Shown here piece after piece: positions 1 through 5,396 of a DNA stretch of 5,396 nucleotides. The position numbers and the translations under genes were made by a program. The notes beneath the pieces are model-generated. The model was given only the letters and a program-made list of their open reading frames with translations. It ran no database searches and was not told where the DNA came from. This DNA is from CAXXOK01 sp035399245 (GTDB lineage Bacteria; Bacillota; Clostridia; Christensenellales; Aristaeellaceae): positions 1-5,396 of the forward strand of contig DAOPIR010000187.1 in the NCBI GenBank assembly GCA_035399245.1, read 5' to 3'. Position 1 is the first letter of the stretch, and the number at the start of each line of letters is the position of its first letter.

Positions 1-471
1 GGTTTCAGGTTTGAGCGCACTTTCGATGGCAATCAGATCCAGCCCTGTATCCGTCATCTCTACCTGGGCATAGTTCACACCCATCTCCCGCAGCGAGCCC
101 ATGCTGCTATTGGTAATGCCGATCACACCGTCCAACGTGTCATACGGTTTGCCGGTTACGCTTAAAAGCTCGTCCCCAGGCAGCAGCAGCCCGAACAACG
201 CCAGCGACAGCGCATGCGTGCCCGAGGTAATCTGCGGGCGCACGATAGCCGCTTGTGTATGGAAAACATCGGCATAAATGGCTTCCAGTGTGTCACGGCC
301 GATGTCGCCGTAGCCATAACCGGTGGTTGGATTAAAGTGCTGCGCGGCTACCCGATGCTCGTGAAAAAGATCCAGCATACGCTCTGTATTGGCAAGCGCA
401 ACCTGTTCAATCTCCGCAAATACGGGCGCACATTTGCGCTCCGCTAAGTTGATCTGTTCCCGAATGTTCAT
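1..471 (-). CDS. Methionine gamma-lyase / aluminium resistance (YnbB-type) family protein, partial (C-terminus outside window)
   Basis: Only the first 157 residues are in the window; the frame is open to position 1. The protein belongs to the fold-type I PLP enzymes of the group annotated as 'methionine gamma-lyase family protein' or 'aluminium resistance protein' (B. subtilis YnbB), usually a little over 400 aa. Supporting sequence: an N-terminal helix with E(Q)-V-A--NTERML (22-33); the hallmark TTGYGYGDIGRDTLE (49-63); VRPQITSGTHALSLALFG (77-94), the stretch that in this fold positions the cofactor; PGDELLSVTGKPYDTL (98-113); and GVIGITNSSMGSLREMGV. The Schiff-base lysine would lie further on, outside the window. 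The start is the ATG at 471, with GGAAGGAA 8-10 nt upstream and one base shared with the miaA stop. The in vivo substrate of this family is poorly established; a sulfur-amino-acid lyase role rests on family naming. hfq, often found between miaA and this gene in Bacillota, is absent here. Confidence 0.9.
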   Translation of the reverse strand, partial: MNIREQINLAERKCAPVFAEIEQVALANTERMLDLFHEHRVAAQHFNPTTGYGYGDIGRDTLEAIYADVFHTQAAIVRPQITSGTHALSLALFGLLLPGDELLSVTGKPYDTLDGVIGITNSSMGSLREMGVNYAQVEMTDTGLDLIAIESALKPET

Positions 472-473
472 TA
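469..473 (-). promoter_or_regulatory. TAATG stop/start overlap joining miaA and the lyase-family gene
   Basis: The miaA TAA (473-471) and the next ATG (471-469) share one base, the same arrangement as at the mutL-miaA junction. Unlike that junction, a good Shine-Dalgarno sequence lies just upstream. The overlap supports a single transcript through all four genes. Confidence 0.6.
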
Positions 474-1403
474 TTTCGTTCCTTCCAAAAATGCTTGGGC
501 GATCGACAGCGCCTGTTCCCGGGCGGTATCCTCCGCCGTATTCAGCCAGTGTATCTGCTCATCGCGGCGAAACCATGTCAGCTGCCGTTTGGCATAGTGG
601 CGGGTGTTTCGTTTGATGTCGGACACCGCGTCCGCAAGCGTTCTTTGCTCCGTCATTACCGCAAGAAGCTCCTTGTATCCGATGCCCTGCATCGCCTGCG
701 CGTCCTTGGGCACACCCTCCGCGAGCAGTGCTTCCACCTCGCCCAATAATCCATCTTTGATCATTATATCCACGCGCGCATTAATACGCCGGTAGAGCAA
801 TTGCCGATCCATCACAGTACCGATCAGGCAAAATTCGAACGGGCTTTCAAATACCGGCTGCTCCTGATCGGATATTGGAACGCCTGTAAGCTCGTATACC
901 TCCAGCGCTCTGGATACGCGGGTGATATCGTTAGGGTGCAGCTTCGCCGCCGTAGCGGGATCCACCGCCCTGAGCCTGTCGTGAAGCCGGCGCTTGCCCT
1001 GCTCATCCCGGGCGGACGCTTTCAAGCGTTCCCGTACCTTGGGATCGCTTCTGACGCCGCCCAGATGCAGACCCTGTGTCAGTGCCTGCAGATAAAATCC
1101 CGTACCGCCGACCAATACCGGCAGGCGGCCGCGCGCGGTGATCTGGGTGATCACACGCTTTGCATCATCGGCATACCGCGCTACGGTATACGCTTGCCAC
1201 GGCTGCGCGATATCCATCAGGTGGTGCGGAATTTGTTCCTGTTCCGCCTTGGTGGGCTTGGCGGTACCGATATCCAGACGTTTGTAAATCTGCATGCTGT
1301 CCATGCACACGATTTCACCCTGCAGGCGTTCGGCCAATGCCATACCCAGCGCGGACTTGCCGCTTGCGGTCGGTCCAACGATTGCCAATACCTTCGGTTT
1401 CAT
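471..1403 (-). CDS. miaA: tRNA dimethylallyltransferase MiaA
   Basis: MiaA transfers the dimethylallyl group of DMAPP to N6 of A37 in tRNAs that read codons starting with U, giving i6A37, which MiaB then usually converts to ms2i6A37. The protein is complete at 310 aa, normal for the family. Visible motifs: P-loop GPTASGKS (10-17); DSMQIYKRLDIGTAKP (35-50), with D35 the expected catalytic Asp; IPHHLMDI (58-65); LVGGTGFYLQAL (97-108), with T101 a conserved active-site residue; NDITRVSRALEVYELTG, the conserved ATP/tRNA-contacting stretch; MDRQLLYRRINARVD; AMQGIGYKEL; and the tRNA-contacting RNTRHYAKRQLTWFRR (265-280). The ATG overlaps the mutL stop codon by one base (TAATG), and its own stop overlaps the next start in the same way. 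No Shine-Dalgarno sequence lies at a useful distance, so translation probably depends on ribosomes finishing mutL. No key residue is missing. Confidence 0.97.
   Translation of the reverse strand: MKPKVLAIVGPTASGKSALGMALAERLQGEIVCMDSMQIYKRLDIGTAKPTKAEQEQIPHHLMDIAQPWQAYTVARYADDAKRVITQITARGRLPVLVGGTGFYLQALTQGLHLGGVRSDPKVRERLKASARDEQGKRRLHDRLRAVDPATAAKLHPNDITRVSRALEVYELTGVPISDQEQPVFESPFEFCLIGTVMDRQLLYRRINARVDIMIKDGLLGEVEALLAEGVPKDAQAMQGIGYKELLAVMTEQRTLADAVSDIKRNTRHYAKRQLTWFRRDEQIHWLNTAEDTAREQALSIAQAFLEGTK
479..486 (-). promoter_or_regulatory. Ribosome binding site of the lyase-family gene
   Basis: On the minus strand this reads GGAAGGAA, with the AAGGA core 8 nt before the ATG at 471. It lies in the last codons of miaA (Leu-Glu-Gly-Thr-Lys-stop). 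It fixes the start of the downstream gene and indicates that this gene can load ribosomes itself as well as by coupling. Confidence 0.65.
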
Positions 1404-1405
1404 TA
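1401..1405 (-). promoter_or_regulatory. TAATG stop/start overlap joining mutL and miaA
   Basis: The mutL TAA (1405-1403) and the miaA ATG (1403-1401) share one base. The 15 nt before the ATG on the minus strand (AAGCGTATTCCATA region) hold no purine-rich Shine-Dalgarno match; the nearest GGAG is about 23 nt away. Termination-reinitiation coupling is therefore the likely way miaA is translated. The overlap is seen directly; the coupling is inferred. Confidence 0.6.
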
Positions 1406-3253
1406 TGGAATACGCTTAAAGCGCTTCTCCAGCTCGCGCCTTGTCATTTCCTGCACGATCGGCCGCCCGTGCGGGCAGGTGGGCTGGATGCCGCTTTCCA
1501 CCATTTGGCGGATCAGCCGCTCCACGTCTGTGTCGGACAGCTCATCACCGCCCTTAATGGCGTGCTTGCAGGCCATCTGCGCCACGCGCTGCTTAATGCG
1601 GTCCTGCATCGCGCCGCTTGCTTTGCCGCGCAGATCGTCAATCACATCCACCAGCAGTTCGCGTACGGGTTCGCTTTCTCCCAAAATCACCGGCGTAGCG
1701 CGCACCGCCACAGAGGTGGCGTCCAGCGCGTCAAGATCAAAGCCAACGGCCTCCAGATCATCCTTCAAGTCCACAATCGCATGCACGTCCTTGGCCGGAA
1801 AGCTGAGAAGCAGCGGTGTAATCAGCCGCTGGGACACATGCTCGCTTTGGTAGCGCGCCATAAAACGATCAAACAGCACACGCTCATGCGCCGCATGCTG
1901 ATCAATCAGCAGCAGCCTGTCCCCTGCCTCGAACATCAGATAGGTTTGAAAGGCCGCGCCGATATACCGGATGTGCAGCGCGCCGGCAACACCCGGCATG
2001 GTCTCCTGCACCTCTTTTGACTGCGCAGTCCTGACCGGAATATCCGCCTGTGTTTCTTCCACCTCCTCCAGCATCGGCTGTATCGCCTCGTGCAGTACCG
2101 GAGGATTGCCTGCTGCCATACGCGGATACGCAAACACGATCGGCTCCTCGGGCATCGGCTGTATGGTTTCCTGTGTTTCCGTCCGCAGGGAAACCACTTC
2201 GATAGCGGGGGCTTCCGGTGTGGATACTTCAGCCGGTGTGGACAGGCGTTCCACAATGGTTTCGGTTTGCAGCGCTTCCCGTACTATGGTCTCCACCGCT
2301 TCCATCACAGCGGCGGGATTTTGAAAGCGCACCTCCAGCTTGTTGGGATGCACGTTCACGTCAACCTGCTTATACGGCATGGTCAGGTTCATCGCACAGA
2401 TCGGATACCGTCCGATCATCACATAGCCTTCCGTTCCGCCTTCCAGCGCCCTGCTGATCTGGTCGTCCCGAAAATAACGGCCGTTGATGAAAAAGCTTTG
2501 CTGCTGGCGGTTGCCGCGCGATAGGTCCTGCACGCCCACAAAGCCGTTAAGCAAAACACCGCCGAAATTGCCGGATACCCGACGCATGGCCTGCGCCGCT
2601 TCCTTGCCGTACACTGCGTAGATCGCGGTTTCCAGCTTGCCGTCACCCGTGCTGCGGTACACGGTTTTCCCCTGGCTGGCAAAGCGAAACGCGATATCGG
2701 GGCGGCTTAAGATCAGGCGCATCAGATAATCCGATACCAGTGCGGCCTCCGATGCCGGCTTTTTAAGAAATTTCAGGCGCACAGGCGCGTTGTAAAACAA
2801 ATCCTTTACTAAAATTGTCGTGCCGACAGGGCTGGCGGCTTCCCGAAAATCGACAAAGCGGCCGGCCTCCACCTGCGCTTTCATGCCGTACTCGGCATCG
2901 GCGGTTTTGGAGGTGCAAACCACCCTGGACACCGCCGCGATTGACGCCAGCGCTTCACCGCGAAACCCGAGCGTATGCACGCTGAACAGCTCTTCGGCGG
3001 TGAGCAGCTTGCTTGTCGCATGGCGCTCAAAGGCCATCTTCATCTGCCCGGCGGGGATCCCCGTACCGTTATCCGAAACATGGATTGATGTTATCCCGCC
3101 GTCTGTAAGCTCTACGGTTACGGCCGTGGCATCGGCATCGATCGCGTTTTCCACAAGCTCTTTAACGACCGCCGCCGGACGCTCCACCACCTCACCGGCT
3201 GCTATCTTGCCTATTACGTCCATCGGCAGCTTTTGAATGGGTCTGCTATTCAT
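1403..3253 (-). CDS. mutL: DNA mismatch repair protein MutL with endonuclease domain
   Basis: MutL links mismatch recognition by MutS to strand removal. The 616 aa protein is complete. The N-terminal GHKL ATPase has KIAAGEVVERP (16-26), KELVENAIDA (31-40; E32 is the expected catalytic Glu, N36 the Mg ligand), DNGTGI (61-66), FERHATSK (75-82) and GFRGEAL (96-102). The N-terminal half ends soon after VNVHPNK (about 305). A Pro/Glu/Thr-rich linker covers roughly 325-423. The C-terminal domain has the endonuclease motif DQHAAHERVLFD (451-462), a clamp-binding-like QRLITP (475-480), ACKHAI (C562) and CPHGRP (593-598), the set that binds metal in MutH-independent MutL proteins. The last position of the DQHA(x)2E(x)4E motif is Asp (D462), not Glu. 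I chose the ATG at 3253: family homology begins right after it and GAGGAAG lies 10 nt upstream. A GTG at 3280 would add nine residues and overlap mutS, without a ribosome binding site. The stop codon shares one base with the miaA start. Confidence 0.97.
   Translation of the reverse strand: MNSRPIQKLPMDVIGKIAAGEVVERPAAVVKELVENAIDADATAVTVELTDGGITSIHVSDNGTGIPAGQMKMAFERHATSKLLTAEELFSVHTLGFRGEALASIAAVSRVVCTSKTADAEYGMKAQVEAGRFVDFREAASPVGTTILVKDLFYNAPVRLKFLKKPASEAALVSDYLMRLILSRPDIAFRFASQGKTVYRSTGDGKLETAIYAVYGKEAAQAMRRVSGNFGGVLLNGFVGVQDLSRGNRQQQSFFINGRYFRDDQISRALEGGTEGYVMIGRYPICAMNLTMPYKQVDVNVHPNKLEVRFQNPAAVMEAVETIVREALQTETIVERLSTPAEVSTPEAPAIEVVSLRTETQETIQPMPEEPIVFAYPRMAAGNPPVLHEAIQPMLEEVEETQADIPVRTAQSKEVQETMPGVAGALHIRYIGAAFQTYLMFEAGDRLLLIDQHAAHERVLFDRFMARYQSEHVSQRLITPLLLSFPAKDVHAIVDLKDDLEAVGFDLDALDATSVAVRATPVILGESEPVRELLVDVIDDLRGKASGAMQDRIKQRVAQMACKHAIKGGDELSDTDVERLIRQMVESGIQPTCPHGRPIVQEMTRRELEKRFKRIP
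2071..2164 (-). repeat. Short internal direct repeat in the MutL linker
   Basis: The 13-bp word GCATCGGCTGTAT (plus strand) occurs exactly at 2071-2083 and at 2152-2164, 81 bp (27 codons) apart and in the same reading frame. It encodes IQPM at residues 364-367 and 391-394, within similar contexts (QETIQPMPEEP and HEAIQPMLEEV). It looks like a decayed in-frame duplication inside the flexible linker, which varies freely in this family. It could also be chance similarity in a compositionally biased region. Confidence 0.45.
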
Positions 3254-3257
3254 ATGC

Positions 3258-5396
3258 TTATAACTTCCTCGCCTTCTCACGGAGGCGGTACAGATGGTTG
3301 AGTGCGTCCATCGGGGTCATGGCATTAACGTCCAGCCCCTGCATTTCTTCGATCAGTTCGTCTTGCTGCAAATGGAACAGGTCGGTCTGCCGGTCTTTCT
3401 TTTTCTTGGTCTCTAAAATATTCTGGCTGATAGTCTCCTGATTGATATCGCTGACCTCCAGCCGCGCCTGAATCTCGTGCGCACGCGCGACCACGCTTTG
3501 GGGGATACCCGCAATACGCGCCACGTGCACGCCGTAGCTCTTATCCGCGCCACCCGGCTGGATTTTTCGCAGGAAGATAACATCCTCCCCGTGTTCCATC
3601 ACAGTGATGCAGTAGTTCTTTACACCCTCATAGCGGCCTTCCAGCTCGCTTAACTCGTGATAATGCGTGGCAAACAGCGTTTTTGCGCCGATCTTTTTGG
3701 GATTGAGGATATACTCCACCACCGCCCATGCGATGCTCAAGCCGTCAAAGGTGCTGGTTCCGCGCCCGATTTCATCCAGTATGATCAGCGAATCCGCCGT
3801 GGCGTTGCGCAGAATGCTTGCGGTTTCGCTCATTTCCACCATGAAGGTGCTTTGCCCGCCGGCCAGATCGTCCGAAGCACCGATACGGGTAAAGATACGG
3901 TCGCAAATGCTGATCCGCGCGCTGACCGCCGGAACAAAGCTGCCGATCTGCGCCATGGCGACAATCTGCGCCACCTGCCGCATATAGGTGCTCTTGCCGG
4001 CCATGTTGGGGCCGGTAACGATCAGCATGCGGTGATCGCCCTTATCCATCAGGGTATCGTTGGGCACAAACGGCTCATCCGTTAGCATCCGCTCCACGAT
4101 GGGGTGCCTGCCGTTTTTGATCTCTATGCTGCCGTCTTCTACGATTTCCGGCTTAACATAGCCATATTCCCGTGCCGTTTTGGCAAGGGATAAAAGCGCA
4201 TCCAGTGTTTTCAGCGCCAGCGCGTTTTGCTGAATGGCGGGAATTTCCTGTTCGATCCGGCTTCGGACATCGGTAAACAGCTGGGTTTCCAGCGCAACGG
4301 CGGATTGCTGCGCGCCGGTAATTTTACGCTCGATATCCTGCAGCTCCTGCGTGATAAACCGCTCGGCATTGGTAAGCGTCTGCCGGCGGGTATAGCGGTA
4401 CGGTACCAAGTCCAGATTGCTCTTTGTAACTTCGATATAGTAACCGAACACGCGGTTATACTGAATTTTCAGGTTCTTGATTCCGGTTTCCGCCCGCTCG
4501 GCCGCTTCCAGCTCCATCAGCCATTGCTTGCCATGCAGTGCGGCGTTGCGGTAGTCGTCCAGTTCCTTGTTATAGCCGTCGGCAATGATGCCGCCTTCGG
4601 TAATCACAGGCGGAGCGTCTGGATGGATGGCTTTTTCAATCAGCTCACTCAAGCTGTGGAGCGGCGCCAGAGTATGTGCCAGCGCTTCGATCGCTGGTAC
4701 GGAAAACTGCTTGAGCAGTGCCTGAATCGGCTCTATGCTTTGCAGTGAGCGCATCAATGCCAAGCTGTCGCGTGCGTTAAAGCTCTGGTAGCTCAGCTTG
4801 GACAGCAGCCGTTCCAGATCCGCAACCTGCTCCAGCGCTTCGGCAAGGTCATCCGCAGGCAGGACATGGTCCTTAAACGCCTCTACGGCGTCCAGCCGCA
4901 TTTTGATGCGATCTTTGCAGATGAGCGGCTCTTCCACCCACGCTTTCAGTTGGCGTGCGCCCATAGCGGTCTTTGTTTTATCCAGCAGCCACAGCAGCGA
5001 ACCCTTGCGCTCGCCGGCACGCATGGTTTCAGTCAGCTCCAGATTACGCCGTGTGGCGCGATCCAGAAGCATGGTTTCCTGCCCCTGATGAAAGAAAATC
5101 TGCGTGATATGCTGCAGCGCGTTTTTCTGCGTATCGCTCAGATACCGCAGCAGCGCACCCGCCGCATTTACCCGTATATCCCGCTGGTCAAAGCCCAGCG
5201 CGGTAACAAACGCGGTTTCAAAATGTGATTTCAGCTCGTCTTCGGCGCGCTTTTTATCAAACGCAGCAGACGGCATGTCCGATATCGGCAGTTCTTCGCC
5301 CATACATTCGTTCAGGCGCTGCTCATCGTTAGTCAGCACCTCGCGCGGCGCGATGCGGGTAAATTCGTCGCGCAGTCTCTTTTGTGCGTCATCCAG
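3258..5396 (-). CDS. mutS: DNA mismatch repair protein MutS (partial, N-terminus outside window)
   Basis: MutS binds mismatches and small loops in the cytoplasm and, with ATP, clamps DNA and recruits MutL. The frame is open to the window edge, giving 712 codons ending in TAA. Full-length MutS is usually about 850-880 aa, so roughly the first 150-170 residues, including the mismatch-reading F-x-E domain, are missing only because the window ends. Visible in order: end of the connector domain (DEFTRIAPREVL); lever/core (KGSLLWLLDKTKTAMGAR, about 4960-5010); clamp (YNKELDDYRN, then RVFGYYIEVTKSN near 4413-4451); ATPase with Walker A GPNMAGKST (3987-4013), ABC-type signature segment GASDDLAGGQSTFMVEM (3831-3881) and Walker B LIILDEIGRGTSTFDG (around 3774); and a C-terminal tail with QTDLF (3375-3389), which fits a sliding-clamp binding motif, ending in the usual ALNHLYRLREKA helix. 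A GTG at 5339 is internal, not the start, because upstream codons continue the family sequence. First visible gene of the operon; mutL follows after 4 bp. No damage is seen in the motifs. Confidence 0.98.
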   Translation of the reverse strand: MDDAQKRLRDEFTRIAPREVLTNDEQRLNECMGEELPISDMPSAAFDKKRAEDELKSHFETAFVTALGFDQRDIRVNAAGALLRYLSDTQKNALQHITQIFFHQGQETMLLDRATRRNLELTETMRAGERKGSLLWLLDKTKTAMGARQLKAWVEEPLICKDRIKMRLDAVEAFKDHVLPADDLAEALEQVADLERLLSKLSYQSFNARDSLALMRSLQSIEPIQALLKQFSVPAIEALAHTLAPLHSLSELIEKAIHPDAPPVITEGGIIADGYNKELDDYRNAALHGKQWLMELEAAERAETGIKNLKIQYNRVFGYYIEVTKSNLDLVPYRYTRRQTLTNAERFITQELQDIERKITGAQQSAVALETQLFTDVRSRIEQEIPAIQQNALALKTLDALLSLAKTAREYGYVKPEIVEDGSIEIKNGRHPIVERMLTDEPFVPNDTLMDKGDHRMLIVTGPNMAGKSTYMRQVAQIVAMAQIGSFVPAVSARISICDRIFTRIGASDDLAGGQSTFMVEMSETASILRNATADSLIILDEIGRGTSTFDGLSIAWAVVEYILNPKKIGAKTLFATHYHELSELEGRYEGVKNYCITVMEHGEDVIFLRKIQPGGADKSYGVHVARIAGIPQSVVARAHEIQARLEVSDINQETISQNILETKKKKDRQTDLFHLQQDELIEEMQGLDVNAMTPMDALNHLYRLREKARKL
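3264..3270 (-). promoter_or_regulatory. Ribosome binding site of mutL
   Basis: On the minus strand this reads GAGGAAG and ends 10 nt before the ATG at 3253. It lies inside the last codons of mutS. It supports the ATG at 3253 over the in-frame GTG at 3280, which has only pyrimidine-rich sequence (CCGCCTCC) in front of it. The spacing is slightly long but usable. Confidence 0.6.

Noticed and set aside
1413..1423. Small hairpin (cgct/agcg) just before the miaA start
   Set aside because: Only a four-base stem with a three-base loop, encoding the conserved FKR end of MutL; too weak to be a terminator or regulatory structure.
801..1853. A 350-codon open frame on the plus strand, opposite miaA and mutL, beginning with TTG
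   Set aside because: Its product is rich in Arg, Ser, Cys and His with no recognisable domain, and it runs across the junction of two well-supported genes on the other strand. It is a shadow of their codon bias. No ribosome binding site was seen.
3053..3062. Perfect 10-bp palindrome ggggatcccc
   Set aside because: It falls in the codons for the conserved DNGTGIP motif of mutL and is too short to mean anything beyond coding constraint.
3254..3280. Upstream GTG start for mutL adding nine residues
   Set aside because: The extra residues do not match the MutL family, the start would overlap mutS by 23 bases, and there is no Shine-Dalgarno sequence before it. The ATG at 3253 has one.
4227..4748. 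A 173-codon open frame on the plus strand, opposite mutS
   Set aside because: It lies wholly inside strongly conserved mutS coding sequence and resembles no family. Antisense shadow.
5337..5339. GTG at 5339 as the start of a short MutS lacking the mismatch-binding domain
   Set aside because: The frame stays open to the window edge and the upstream codons (DEFTRIAPREV) match the MutS connector domain, so the gene simply continues beyond the window.

Overview
This window is one continuous stretch of housekeeping genes, all read from the minus strand, with essentially no intergenic DNA. In the direction of transcription (high to low coordinates) the order is mutS (5' end beyond the window), mutL, miaA, and the start of a PLP-dependent methionine gamma-lyase / 'aluminium resistance' (YnbB-type) family gene that runs off the low-coordinate edge.

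Organism: the order mutS-mutL-miaA followed by a YnbB-type lyase gene is typical of Bacillota, especially Clostridia. The MutL carries the DQHA-type endonuclease motif found in bacteria that lack MutH. G+C looks to be in the mid-50s percent by eye, which would suit a higher-GC clostridial lineage (for example an Oscillospirales- or Christensenellales-like gut bacterium). That placement is an inference with low confidence; no marker in the window fixes the genus.

Layout: 5396-3258 is MutS from inside its connector domain to the C-terminus. 3253-1403 is MutL (616 aa), complete. 1403-471 is MiaA (310 aa), complete. 471-1 is the first 157 residues of the lyase-family protein. The mutS-mutL gap is 4 bp. 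The mutL-miaA and miaA-lyase junctions both have the form TAATG, where the stop and start codons share one base, so the four genes almost certainly form one transcript with coupled translation. No promoter, terminator, RNA gene, mobile element, CRISPR array or integration site is visible.

How they work together: MutS recognises mismatches and, with ATP, recruits MutL. This MutL should nick the strand itself, probably directed by the sliding clamp, because both proteins have a plausible clamp-binding motif (QTDLF in MutS, QRLITP in MutL). MiaA modifies A37 of tRNAs reading UNN codons; it is a conserved genomic neighbour rather than a repair enzyme. I found no undescribed system. The points worth a second look are modest: an Asp in place of the last Glu of the MutL endonuclease motif, no hfq gene in its frequent place after miaA, no Shine-Dalgarno sequence before miaA, and a small internal repeat in the MutL linker.
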